Shown here one piece after another: positions 1 to 9,490 of a stretch of DNA of 64,000 nt. Position numbers and translations under genes: made by a program. The stretch lies in assembly GCA_016193465.1 (NCBI GenBank), contig JACPSE010000185.1:1-64000 (forward strand), written 5' to 3'. The notes beneath the pieces are model-generated. The model was given only the letters and a program-made list of their open reading frames with translations, ran no database searches and was not told the origin of the DNA. Numbering within the stretch: position 1 is the first letter of the stretch; each line of letters starts with the position of its first letter. Source of the DNA: Deltaproteobacteria bacterium. Lineage in GTDB: Bacteria; Desulfobacterota; Binatia; UBA9968.

Positions 1-18
1 GGCAGATCCGCGAGGAGA

Positions 19-465
19 TTGCCGCTCGTGAGTATCCTGGATGAGTGGATCGTTTTTGATACCAACATCTGGATCTTCGGCCTCAGACGGGTCCCCGATA
101 ATCTCCCATGTGCTGAACTCCTTGAACATCTAGCCCGCCTCCGGGTTGTTCTTCCACGGCAAGTCCTGCAAGAGCTGCATGCCAACCTTTCCGAAGATGA
201 GATAAGAGTTCTCTTTCGTTTGCTCACGCGGTTTCCCGAAAGATTAAAAATTGATTGGGAAAAGACCAAGCCAGAAATTATAGCCAAGTATCAACGTCTG
301 GGCTGCAAACTTGGGGATGCAGTTGTAGCGGCCCATTTGGAAGAGCTAGAGATCAAGATACTCGTTTCGGAGAATCGGGACTTTCTGGAAGAGGTGAGAG
401 AGCTCCCTTTTCGACGGCTCAGTGCTGCCCAAGCATTGGCCGAGCTGGAGCAGAGTAAGAAATAG
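19..465 (+). CDS. PIN-domain ribonuclease toxin (VapC-like)
   Basis: Translation has VFDTNIWI N-terminal PIN acidic motif, GDAVVAAHLEE and LVSENRDF motifs; followed by an AbrB-like gene. The start is near the window edge and may differ. Confidence 0.8.
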   Translation: MPLVSILDEWIVFDTNIWIFGLRRVPDNLPCAELLEHLARLRVVLPRQVLQELHANLSEDEIRVLFRLLTRFPERLKIDWEKTKPEIIAKYQRLGCKLGDAVVAAHLEELEIKILVSENRDFLEEVRELPFRRLSAAQALAELEQSKK

Positions 466-485
466 GAACGAGGGGTTAAAATATC

Positions 486-761
486 GTGCATAAAGCAATT
501 GTGTCAGCGAAAGGCCACGTAGTGATTCCGGCAGAACTTCGTCGGAAGTACGGAATCAAGCCAGGGACTGAGATTTGCTTCATCGAGCATGGCCACGAAA
601 TTATTCTCCAGCCCGTTACCGCGGAATATTTCCGCGGCCTTGTCGGAATGTTTAAGAGCAGAACCTCTATGACCAAGGCACTGCTTAGAGAAAGGGCACT
701 GGACAAGAAACGCGAGGAGGCGAAGTTTAAGAAGTTCAAAAAGCTATCTGGCTCTAGGTAA
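486..761 (+). CDS. AbrB/MazE-family swapped-hairpin antitoxin
   Basis: KAIVSAKGHVVIPAELRRKYGIKPGTEI is a typical SpoVT/AbrB motif; 21 bp after the PIN gene. Confidence 0.85.
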   Translation: MHKAIVSAKGHVVIPAELRRKYGIKPGTEICFIEHGHEIILQPVTAEYFRGLVGMFKSRTSMTKALLRERALDKKREEAKFKKFKKLSGSR

Positions 762-884
762 TGCCCCGTTGTCTTTCGTTTCTTACGGAAAGAAGGCAGG
801 TTCCGATTGAAGCGTCGTACAATTCGATTTTGAGGTATAATACGCTTTGAAAGCTTTTTCCTTTACTAGGAAGGCTGCGGGAAG

Positions 885-1616
885 ATGGCTTACGGAAAAG
901 CTCTCGTGTTGATTCCGTGCTGCAGCGAGAAGCAGGTATCCGCTGTCCAGTTCCAAGCTGAAGCTCCTCTCTCTGGGATAGAATTCTTGCGGTCTGGCCT
1001 CAAGGCTATGCTAAAAGAAACCCCTGCACTGGCCAACAAGCCAGAGAATAGCGCGGGTCTCCTCAATGAAGGCGCACCTACAACGCCTGCTTACCTTCTA
1101 TACCGAGGCAAACTGTTTCGACCACTAAAGGAACTGTGGCGCCAGGAAACCGTGGAAGTTCTAATTGTGTCCGCCGCTTACGGGCTAGTAAAACCTAGGG
1201 AGTTCATAAGGACCTACGAGCTTCAGATGGGAGACCGTTTTGCTAATGGTCAGTCGGTATACCGCTACTGGGAAACAACCGGACTCGCTAATTTACTCGA
1301 AACTTACGTTCAAAACATGGAGGTATCCCATATTTGGAGCCTTCTCCCTAATTCTTATACGTCTCAGTCAAAGACTCCGTATCATCGTGTCTTTCGGGAT
1401 TACTGGATTCGAGCAGAAAAACGGGGAAAGCGATGTTTTTTGGTCAAGGTATTTACAGCCCGTGACCGCGCAGCTGGTACAGGCTCTGGCGCAAAGCGCG
1501 GCGAATGGCTGGCGGAGGTTTTCCGGGTAAACCCAGAAATGCTAACAGAAGACCGCCCATCTCAGACCGAGTTCCCTGGGCTTTCTGGTTTCCGCTTTCA
1601 GTATAAGCCATGTTGA
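885..1616 (+). CDS. YaaA/DUF6884-like protein
   Basis: LIPCCSEKQ near the N-terminus and VEVLIVSAAYGLVKPREFIRTYELQMG resemble the YaaA-fold signature (SALYGLL.P...I..YdL.M). Confidence 0.6.
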   Translation: MAYGKALVLIPCCSEKQVSAVQFQAEAPLSGIEFLRSGLKAMLKETPALANKPENSAGLLNEGAPTTPAYLLYRGKLFRPLKELWRQETVEVLIVSAAYGLVKPREFIRTYELQMGDRFANGQSVYRYWETTGLANLLETYVQNMEVSHIWSLLPNSYTSQSKTPYHRVFRDYWIRAEKRGKRCFLVKVFTARDRAAGTGSGAKRGEWLAEVFRVNPEMLTEDRPSQTEFPGLSGFRFQYKPC

Positions 1617-1623
1617 GGAGAAC

Positions 1624-2256
1624 ATGCTACCTAGCGAACGTTGTGTGCAAATCCACAAGTGCCTGTTGAGGAAATCGCTTCATGAGTTCCTCGGTCCTGG
1701 ATTGCCAAGAAACGGGCTATACTTTTTTTACGAAGAGGGCGAGATTTGTCCTCACACAGACGAGGGTAGGATTGTACGAGTGGGAAACCATCCTCGCTCC
1801 CAGAACGGTCTTATCCGTCGTCTTCGGATGCACTATGGCGGCAATAAAAATTCAAGCGTCTTTAGAAAATTTCTTGGAGGCGCTTTGCTAAGGCGCCAAG
1901 ATCCTAATCATCTATGTCTTCAGCCAGCTCCCGGCCAAGGCCATTGGGAGAAACAGGATGCAAAACCCTGTACTAACTGCAAGCCTATAGAAAAAGAGGT
2001 GAGCCGTCTTCTCCGGGAGAGATTCCGATTCCGTTGCGTTGAGATAATTGACCAAGAAGAACGCAACTACTTGGAAGAAAGGATTGTGGCTACCTTGGCA
2101 AGATGTCCAGAATGTCAGCCATCTCCCAACTGGTTGGGTCGATATGCTTACAATAAAAATGTGGTCAAAGCAGGGCTCTGGAATTCAGACTACGTCGACT
2201 CTTTGCCCCTAACACCAGACAATCTCAAGCGGTTTGAGCAGCTGGTCGGAAAATGA
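1624..2256 (+). CDS. GIY-YIG-like nuclease domain protein
   Basis: GLYFFYEEGE...RIVRVGNHPRSQNGLIRRLRMHYGG...SVFRKFLGGALLRR, with a later glutamate-containing EERNYLEERI segment; starts 8 bp after the YaaA-like gene. Confidence 0.6.
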   Translation: MLPSERCVQIHKCLLRKSLHEFLGPGLPRNGLYFFYEEGEICPHTDEGRIVRVGNHPRSQNGLIRRLRMHYGGNKNSSVFRKFLGGALLRRQDPNHLCLQPAPGQGHWEKQDAKPCTNCKPIEKEVSRLLRERFRFRCVEIIDQEERNYLEERIVATLARCPECQPSPNWLGRYAYNKNVVKAGLWNSDYVDSLPLTPDNLKRFEQLVGK

Positions 2257-2441
2257 CGGCATATTTTCTGACAAGGCTCGCACGCGGCTAGATTCAGGCA
2301 CTCACCGATATAGTTTCCTGCAGGATCTGTCGTATCCTCCTCTCCAAAATCAAAGGAAAGGAGAACTACGATGCGACAGGTTATCAAAAGGTTCCTAAAA
2401 CACCTTGGGATGGCAAAAAGGGGATGTCCTGGTTTTCTAAG

Positions 2442-3053
2442 CTATGTTTGTCCCACCCAACTGTCATCCGCGACTGCCAGCCAGCGGGAGCGGATCTTTT
2501 CGAAGAGATCCTCCGGCAAAGGGCCTGCTGCAAGCATAGCGGCGTTCTCCCGAATTCTTTCTGGCTTCGTCGTCCCGACGATGGCTGTATGAACGCCTGG
2601 CACACTCAGGGTGAAGCGGAGGGCGCCGGCGATGGCTTTGTTCAGCTCGCCTCGGAGGAAATCGTAATTTAGCTTCCGCAGCCGTTCCCAGTAAGGGTGG
2701 GCATAAGGATCGGCAGGCTTCCTCTTGCCGGATTTCCAGGCGGCGTTGGCGATGGGACGCTTGGCGATCACGCCGATGTTGCGCTCTCTGGCCAAGGGCA
2801 GGGTCAGCTCGAGCGCCTCTTGATCGGCGATGCTGACAGAGGTCTGCAAGGTATCAAACGCGCCGCATTCGACGGCATAAAGGGCGGCTTGACCGTCGCC
2901 GCTGTAGCCGATGTAGCGGGTGTGGCCGCGCTTGCGCGCTCCCCTTAACGCTTCGATCGCGTCACCCTTGTGTAGCTCGTCCTCCCCGCAGCTATGGAGT
3001 TGGACCAAATCCAGGTGATCGGTCTTTAAGCGCCGCAGTCTCCGCTTCTCCAC
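2442..3053 (-). pseudogene. Aldo/keto reductase, N-terminally truncated
   Basis: LKTDHLDLVQLHSCG, ARKRGHTRYIGYSG and RFTLSVPGVHTAIVGTTKPERIRENAA are AKR motifs; the N-terminal catalytic third is absent and a lipoprotein gene sits directly upstream. Confidence 0.75.
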
Positions 3054-3056
3054 GCC

Positions 3057-3287
3057 TTACTTCACCTCTTTCTCCTTTTCCGTTCTCTCCTGGGCCTCCT
3101 TCTCGGTCTTCTCCAGCGCCGTTTTGGCGCCCTCGTACATCTTGAACTCCTTGGTCACGGCCTCTTTTACCGCCTCTTCGGCCTTGCTCTTTTCTTCCGC
3201 CGCCTTGCGCTCGTCTTTCTGCCCACAGGAGGAAACGAGCACTAAGAGCAGCAAGTAAGGAATCCAACAAGTCTTTGTTCGGAGCAT
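3057..3287 (-). CDS. Small lipoprotein, charged coiled-coil
   Basis: ATG at 3285-3287 preceded by GGAGGTGAAA; MLRTKTCWIPYLLLLVLVSSCGQKDE lipobox, then Lys/Glu-rich helix. Confidence 0.7.
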   Translation of the reverse strand: MLRTKTCWIPYLLLLVLVSSCGQKDERKAAEEKSKAEEAVKEAVTKEFKMYEGAKTALEKTEKEAQERTEKEKEVK

Positions 3288-3346
3288 CTGTTTCACCTCC
3301 CCTGTTCTTGGCACACTAGCAAAATCGGCTTTCGGGCAAAAGCCTT

Positions 3347-4210
3347 TTAGTGAGTGAAAGACAAAGCAATTACCCCCGCCACGACGCAGAAGGTGCCGGT
3401 AACGGCAGCGGCGCCGAGCCGCTCCAGATCCCTGAAGAAAACCGCCACGAAGAGCATGGTCCATATCGGCGCAGTCGCGGTGATCGGCGATACCAGGACC
3501 ACAGGGCCGGAGGAAAAAGCGGCCAGCATCGAGAGGACCCCAAGCGTTTCAAAGATGCCGCCCATGATAAACGGCCAGAGCGCCTTTCTGTGCCACAGGG
3601 GCTTCTCTTTGCTTAACGGCGACGAAAGATAGACGGTAAAGGCGAGGAGAGAGATGGGGCCGACCAGGGCCGTAAGAAAGAGCGGCTCGTTGGAAACCGT
3701 CAAAGCGTAGCGCCTCAACGGATGGGCGACCGCTGTCACCAGAGCCGTTACCAGGGGAAAGAGCAGGTGGCGCTTGCGAAAGTTGACGATCCGGTCTTCC
3801 AGTCTCCACGTCGTGAGGATGAGCCCCGTGACCACGAGCAAGGTTCCCATCACCCCCAGGGCACTGAGCTCTTCGCCCAGAACGGCGACCCCGAGAATCA
3901 CGCTAAGGATCGGGAAGCTGTTGCGGAGCGTGACCGCGCGGGAGGCCCCCACCTTTTCGATTCCTATATAATTGCACAGGCGCATCACGGGCTGCAAAAG
4001 GCCTGTAAGCGTGATGGCAGCGACGGCGGCAAATTTAACCGTGGGAATCGTTCCCTGGGCGAGCACGGCAGCCCATAGAAGAATGGTGTGGGCGATGAGC
4101 GAGACAAGCGTGGCGGTACCGGCAGTGGAATAGTTGAGCCCTTGCTTTACGCTGACGTTTGCCAGGCCAAAGCCGATTGCGGATAGGAGCGCCAGGAGGT
4201 GAGGAGACAT
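3347..4210 (-). CDS. EamA/DMT-family transporter
   Basis: About 10 hydrophobic helices in two EamA-like halves (LLALLSAIGFGLANVSVKQGL..., ITATAPIWTMLFVAVFFRDLERLGAAAVTGTFCVVAGV). Confidence 0.8.
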   Translation of the reverse strand: MSPHLLALLSAIGFGLANVSVKQGLNYSTAGTATLVSLIAHTILLWAAVLAQGTIPTVKFAAVAAITLTGLLQPVMRLCNYIGIEKVGASRAVTLRNSFPILSVILGVAVLGEELSALGVMGTLLVVTGLILTTWRLEDRIVNFRKRHLLFPLVTALVTAVAHPLRRYALTVSNEPLFLTALVGPISLLAFTVYLSSPLSKEKPLWHRKALWPFIMGGIFETLGVLSMLAAFSSGPVVLVSPITATAPIWTMLFVAVFFRDLERLGAAAVTGTFCVVAGVIALSFTH

Positions 4211-4226
4211 GGATGCGGTGGCCGAT

Positions 4227-5261
4227 CTAGGAGACAGATTTGCGGAACAGTAAAAGCGAAAACCACTCGTTAGCATCCGTAAAATGGCCAACGGGGTTCA
4301 AGCCGAAAAGCTGGAGCTGCCGCTGCAGCCGGAGCGGCTCGAACTTCCGGCTGATCTCGACTAGAATCCTGTCATCTTTTTCCCAAACGAAGAAAGTCTT
4401 ATAGGAAGGAAAATGGATCTCCTGTGTGGCGGTCGAGATGGCATACATCTCTATCTGCTGCCATTCCGGGTTATACCAGGAGTGATAGCGCATCTTTTTT
4501 AAATCGAAATTGCCCTTCGTGAGCCGGTTGATGCTGACAAAAACGTTGAGGATAAAATCGGCAGTCACCCCTTGAGAGTCGTTGTAGGCCTTTTCCAGGA
4601 TTTCCACCTCTTTGACGCGATCTGTGCCGAGCAGCAGGAAATCTTTGGGCCCCATAGAGCGGGAAAGGTGAAGAAAGAAGCGGGTGAATTCGGAGCGGTT
4701 GAAGTTTCCGACCGTACTGCCCAAAAAGACAAATAGGGTAGGCAGGCTTGTGTCGACGCTGGAAATTCCCTCCTCATATCGGGAACAGAGCCCGTGAAAG
4801 GTCAACTGGCGGAACCGGCGTTTAACGGTATCTCTAGACGCCAGCAGGCTCCTCAGGCTCACGTCGATAGGGGCAAAGGTTCCGCCTTTCCTCAGCCGGA
4901 CCTGCTCCCTCAAGAGATGCATGGTTTTCTTCGATGTTCCCGCGCCCAGTTCCACGATGCACTCTACCGGCGCCGCGGCGATAATCTCAGCGGCCTTTTC
5001 AGTAAGAATCGAGTCCTCCGTTCGGGTCAGATAGTATTCGGGAAGCTCGCAGATCTGTTCGAACAGTTGAGAGCCCCTTTCATCGTACAGGTGGTATGGC
5101 TCCAACCAGCGAGGTTGGTCGTGCAGAGTTCTCAAAATGGATAGAGCGGGATTTTCGTGTGAAGGGTCGCTTTTGAGTGTCCAGATAGATGGTCTGAGCG
5201 CGCGCCATAGCGTTTTTTGGCCTGCGGAAAAAATGCCGTGATTGTTTTCTTTTTTTCGCAT
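4227..5261 (-). CDS. egtD: EgtD-family L-histidine N-alpha-methyltransferase
   Basis: LYDERGSQLFEQICELPEYYLTRTEDSIL and IVELGAGTSKKT are EgtD/Methyltransf_33 signatures; LFVFLGSTVGNF...FL matches the family. Likely start at 5261 (MRKKEN). Confidence 0.85.
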   Translation of the reverse strand: MRKKENNHGIFSAGQKTLWRALRPSIWTLKSDPSHENPALSILRTLHDQPRWLEPYHLYDERGSQLFEQICELPEYYLTRTEDSILTEKAAEIIAAAPVECIVELGAGTSKKTMHLLREQVRLRKGGTFAPIDVSLRSLLASRDTVKRRFRQLTFHGLCSRYEEGISSVDTSLPTLFVFLGSTVGNFNRSEFTRFFLHLSRSMGPKDFLLLGTDRVKEVEILEKAYNDSQGVTADFILNVFVSINRLTKGNFDLKKMRYHSWYNPEWQQIEMYAISTATQEIHFPSYKTFFVWEKDDRILVEISRKFEPLRLQRQLQLFGLNPVGHFTDANEWFSLLLFRKSVS

Positions 5262-5333
5262 GACCACCACGACTATAAGTGAAAGACGGCTGGAATGTCT
5301 AGCGCACATCGTGGTAGGTTGTGCCGGTAGCGT

Positions 5334-6104
5334 ATGAGCACAAACGGACAGAAAGCCATAGAGTTCCATAACGTGAGCTTTCGTCTCTTCAATGGCAAGA
5401 CGCTGCTCTCCAACCTTGAGGTGGAGATCTATCAAGGCGAAACGCTGATTCTTCTTGGACGCAGCGGCTGCGGTAAGACCACAACGCTTAAGTTGATTAA
5501 CCGTCTCCTGGATCCTACCGATGGGGAGGTAGTGGTAGAGGGCACAGCAACGACGCAGTGGGACCAGATCCGGCTCAGGCGGCGGATCGGATACGTCATT
5601 CAAGAAATCGGTCTCTTTCCTCATTTGACAGTCGAAGAGAACGTTGGGGTCGTCCCGCGTCTCGAAGGATGGGACGCAGAGAAGATCAAGATTCGGGCGC
5701 GCAGGCTCCTCGATATGGTGGGATTGGACCCTGATAGGTTCGCCGCCCGTTACCCGGCCGAGCTTTCCGGCGGCCAACGCCAAAGGGTGGGCGTCGCGCG
5801 CGCCCTGGCGGCGGATCCGCCCATTATTTTGCTCGACGAGCCCTTCGGCGCCCTGGACCCGATCACGCGCAGAGAACTGCAGCAGGAATTTCGCTCTCTA
5901 CAAAAGCGTCTTGGAAAAACCATGGTCTTCGTCACCCACGATGTGCGCGAGGCTTTTTTCCTTGCCTCCCGCATCGCTCTGCTTAAAGACGGGAAGCTGG
6001 TGCTGCTCGGGCAGCCGGATGATCTTCTAAAATCGGATGACCCTGAGGCCAGGGCCTTTGCTGACTGCCTGCGGGAGCCTGAGTCTGCAGAGGGAAGGGC
6101 ATGA
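5334..6104 (+). CDS. OpuCA/EgtV-type ABC transporter ATPase
   Basis: Walker A LLGRSGCGKTT, signature ELSGGQRQRVGVARALAADPPIILLDEPFGALDPITR. Confidence 0.9.
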   Translation: MSTNGQKAIEFHNVSFRLFNGKTLLSNLEVEIYQGETLILLGRSGCGKTTTLKLINRLLDPTDGEVVVEGTATTQWDQIRLRRRIGYVIQEIGLFPHLTVEENVGVVPRLEGWDAEKIKIRARRLLDMVGLDPDRFAARYPAELSGGQRQRVGVARALAADPPIILLDEPFGALDPITRRELQQEFRSLQKRLGKTMVFVTHDVREAFFLASRIALLKDGKLVLLGQPDDLLKSDDPEARAFADCLREPESAEGRA

Positions 6105-7672
6105 ACCTCTGGCAATTTGTGCTGCAGAATCGCGCTGAAGTCCTGGAGCTGACCCTGGAGCACCTCTTTCTCGTGGGACTTTCGACGGGGATCGCCGTGC
6201 TCATCGGCGTTCCCCTCGGCATCATGCTCACGCGCTGGCCCGCGCTCAGCAAGCCGGTGTTGGGCTTTGCCAATGTGATGCAGACCGTGCCCAGCCTGGC
6301 TCTATTCGGCTTTCTCATCCCGCTCAACATCTACTTGTTCCATGTGCGGATCCTTGGGGGCATTGGGGCGCGCACTGCCATTGTCGCGCTGGTCCTCTAC
6401 GCCCTGCTGCCGATCATCCGCAACACCTTTACCGGCATCAGCGGCGTAGACCCGGCGATCCGCGAGGCCGGACGCGGCATGGGTATGACGAACCGGCAGC
6501 TCCTGTTCCACGTCGAGATTCCGCTCTCTCTGGGCGTCATTATTGCCGGCGTGCGTGTTGCCGCGGTGATCTCTGTCGGGACCGCTACCATAGCGGCGGC
6601 CATCGACGCGGGCGGCCTGGGGCGATATATCTTCCGCGGCCTCAGAATGAACGATAACACGCTTATCCTGGCCGGGGCGGTTCCCGCTGCCTTGATGGCG
6701 TTGGCGGCGGACCTGGTTTTCGGGTGGGTGGAGCAGTTTTTTGGTACAGGCACTGCGGAGCGGTTCAAGAACCGGCGGGTTATCTTAGCTGCTCTCTTGT
6801 TGGCGGCTGTGGTCGGTGTCTGGGGCGTCATCACGCTCTACCCGGCGAAAACGGGCGGGCGCGTCGCCGTAGGTTCCAAGGATTTTACTGAGCAGATTAT
6901 CCTGGGGGAGATCCTGGCACAGGTCATCGAGTCCGAAGCTGGATTACGGGTAGAGCGGCGCTTCGATCTCGGCGGCAACCTCACACACGAGGCGCTGGTG
7001 GCTGGCGAAATTGATGCTTATGTAGAGTACACGGGCACTGCCCTTACCGCTATCCTTAAACGTCCGCCAGTGAGCGACCCGCGAGAAGTGTACCGCCGCG
7101 TCAAGGAGGAATATGCCACGAAATTCGGCATCGAATGGACCGAGCCCCTGGGCTTCAATAATACCTTCGCTATCCTGATTCGGGGCGAGGATGCGCGCCG
7201 CCTCAAGCTCAATACGATCACGGATGCCGCGCGCCCCGCGCCAAAGTGGCGCGCCGGTTTCGGACAGGACTTTATGTCTCGCCCCGACGGCTATGCGGGA
7301 TTCGCCCGCACCTACGGCCTAAGGTTTATGGAGCTGCGCGAGATGGACCTCTCGCTGACTTACCGTGCGCTGGTCGACCACCAGGTGGACTTGATCGCGG
7401 GTAATTCCACGGATGGGTTGATTGCGCGCCATGACCTCGTTCAACTCGCGGATGACCGCCGCTACTTTCCGCCTTACGATGCGGTTCCTCTGGTGCGACA
7501 GGACACTCTCAGCCGCCATCCCGAGGTGCGCCATGCCCTCAATATGCTTGGAGGATTGATTTCAGTCGAGGAAATGAGGCAATTAAACTACCAGGTGGAT
7601 GGAGAGCACCGGGGGGTCAAAGAGCTGGTTCAAGAGTTTTTACGGAAAAAGAGACTAAAGGGCGATGAGTAA
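6101..7672 (+). CDS. Fused permease + substrate-binding protein of the OpuC/EgtU type
   Basis: N-terminal BPD permease (SGVDPAIREAGRGMGMTNRQLLFHVEIPLSLGVIIAGVRVAAV), C-terminal OpuAC-type domain (VAVGSKDFTEQIILGEILAQVIE...GEIDAYVEYTGTALTAIL); overlaps the ATPase gene by 4 nt. Confidence 0.9.
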   Translation: MNLWQFVLQNRAEVLELTLEHLFLVGLSTGIAVLIGVPLGIMLTRWPALSKPVLGFANVMQTVPSLALFGFLIPLNIYLFHVRILGGIGARTAIVALVLYALLPIIRNTFTGISGVDPAIREAGRGMGMTNRQLLFHVEIPLSLGVIIAGVRVAAVISVGTATIAAAIDAGGLGRYIFRGLRMNDNTLILAGAVPAALMALAADLVFGWVEQFFGTGTAERFKNRRVILAALLLAAVVGVWGVITLYPAKTGGRVAVGSKDFTEQIILGEILAQVIESEAGLRVERRFDLGGNLTHEALVAGEIDAYVEYTGTALTAILKRPPVSDPREVYRRVKEEYATKFGIEWTEPLGFNNTFAILIRGEDARRLKLNTITDAARPAPKWRAGFGQDFMSRPDGYAGFARTYGLRFMELREMDLSLTYRALVDHQVDLIAGNSTDGLIARHDLVQLADDRRYFPPYDAVPLVRQDTLSRHPEVRHALNMLGGLISVEEMRQLNYQVDGEHRGVKELVQEFLRKKRLKGDE

Positions 7673-7883
7673 GAAGCAAGCGGCTGCGCCCGGTCCAGGC
7701 ACGATCATCGGCTCCTTGTGCCTGGCGACTCTGGGGAGGGTAAAGGTCGACAAGGTGTTTTAGTAATTGTCCTTTTGGCTTCGCAGAATTCGTGAGCCGT
7801 AGGCGTGTCGGCCCACGCCGGTTATTGGATAGGCTGATAGAATATGGTAATAGGCAGTTTAGCGCGGTACGGAAGGAGCCAAG

Positions 7884-8390
7884 ATGAAAAAAGCGTTGGG
7901 CCTAATCGTTTGTTTCTTCGCGCTGTTGGCAACTTTGCGGGCGGATGCCGGTGAGACCGTAAGCTGTAAAGTTAGGGCGCTGTTCCCGAGTCAGGGGACT
8001 GTCAGCGAAGCGGTCATACAGGAGATCCGCCAGACTCGTTCGATGTTGTCTCTGGCCCTTTATGGTTTTGATAACCGGGAGTTGGCGGAAGAGCTGGCGA
8101 AACTGGCCAGGCGCAGGATAAATGTAAGGGTTAAGATCGACTCGGCGAAGAGCGAGGAGAAGCGGGAGAGCAAGATCGTGGAATATCTCCGGGCTGCGGG
8201 AGTCCGCGTGCAGGCCGTAGCCCCGGAGGGGAGAAATCACAACAAGTTTGCCGTGATCGACCAGGACAAAGTGATCACAGGGTCCTATAACTGGACTTTG
8301 AAGGCTGAGAAAAACTGGGAGAACCTGCTTATCCTTGATTGCCCGGAACTGGCCAAGCTGTACGTTAGGGAATGGGAGGCGATTCAGTAA
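7884..8390 (+). CDS. Phospholipase D-like (Nuc-type) endonuclease/phosphodiesterase, secreted
   Basis: Signal peptide followed by HNKFAVIDQDKVITGSYNWT (HKD motif) and IVEYLRAAGVRV. Confidence 0.85.
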   Translation: MKKALGLIVCFFALLATLRADAGETVSCKVRALFPSQGTVSEAVIQEIRQTRSMLSLALYGFDNRELAEELAKLARRRINVRVKIDSAKSEEKRESKIVEYLRAAGVRVQAVAPEGRNHNKFAVIDQDKVITGSYNWTLKAEKNWENLLILDCPELAKLYVREWEAIQ

Positions 8391-8519
8391 AGATTTGTTC
8401 GCCGCCAGCCTTGCCGTTTGACATGCCTCAGGCCATCGAATAATCTTCCTCGTGAGTCCGCCTTGCCACTAAAGTGATGGCGGATGTTCCGTTCAAGATC
8501 ACTACGTTCAGGAGGATAG

Positions 8520-9452
8520 ATGCAGGATTTTTATTCAGCATGGCTGGAGGCGTCAGGGCGCGTCGGGAAGACGGTGGAGGAGGCGCCGCGGGTGGCGAAG
8601 GGCAAAAACCTCAACTGGGTACGCACCCGGCAGGACAGTAAGGCAGCGCTCATGATCGCGCCTGAGACCGGCTTTCCCACGGGCGGCAGTCTATTAATGA
8701 AGGCTGAGGTCCCGGTCGCATGGCATACGGGCAGGCACCTCCACGGCGAAGAGGCGATCTACGTCGAGAGCGGAGAAGGGTTCCTTGTGCTGGATGATCG
8801 GCGCTATGATTTCAGGAAGGGAACGATTTTCCATATCCCTTATCGCTCGCCGCACCAGCTCTTCAACACGGGCAAAGAGCCGGTATGCTATCTCTCGGGT
8901 CTGGCCTGGCCGCTCGAGGCCTTCATCCACATGGGGCGCATAGAACAGATTGAGGACGCGGGGCCGAATGACCCGGCTGCTCTTGCCAAGGCACCGCAAG
9001 AGGAGTCTCAGTACTGGCCGGCGGATGGTCGCCGCATCTCCATGCATGAGGAACAGTTCGAGCGCTCGGGCGAGACCAAGCATGGCGCTACCTACTTTCT
9101 AATGGGGAGGACTGGCAAGCAGAACGGCTTCAAGGCGACGGCGGTCGCGATCAGCTCCATTTTCCTGGATCTGCCTCACTCCAAGAGCCATAGCCACGCC
9201 CACCCCGAAGCCTACCTCTACGCGCTGCAGGGGAGTGGCTACTCGGAGATCGGCGCCAAGAGGTACGAGTGGGAGCAGGGTGACGCGGTCCACGTCCCGC
9301 CCGGCATGATGCACCACCAGCATTTTAATCCTAACGACACAGACATGAAAGAGCTCCGATTCGAGTTTGGCATCCGCTATTGGTTTGTGGACCAATGGGA
9401 GGGATACGCGACGATCGATCGCCACATGAAGGCGACACACATGGACGACTAG
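8520..9452 (+). CDS. Bicupin-domain protein
   Basis: Two cupin motifs: HTGRHLHGEEAIYVESGEGFLVLDD and HSHAHPEAYLYALQGSGYSEIG...DAVHVPPGMMHHQHFN. Confidence 0.8.
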   Translation: MQDFYSAWLEASGRVGKTVEEAPRVAKGKNLNWVRTRQDSKAALMIAPETGFPTGGSLLMKAEVPVAWHTGRHLHGEEAIYVESGEGFLVLDDRRYDFRKGTIFHIPYRSPHQLFNTGKEPVCYLSGLAWPLEAFIHMGRIEQIEDAGPNDPAALAKAPQEESQYWPADGRRISMHEEQFERSGETKHGATYFLMGRTGKQNGFKATAVAISSIFLDLPHSKSHSHAHPEAYLYALQGSGYSEIGAKRYEWEQGDAVHVPPGMMHHQHFNPNDTDMKELRFEFGIRYWFVDQWEGYATIDRHMKATHMDD

Positions 9453-9490
9453 GGGAACCCTGGCTTTTTCTGGGGATGGTTTATCTGAGG

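Noticed and set aside
7666-7764. 32-codon ORF overlapping the end of the EgtU-like gene (MSKKQAAAPGPGTIIGSLCLATLGRVKVDKVF)
   Set aside because: Too short and without recognisable features; may be chance.
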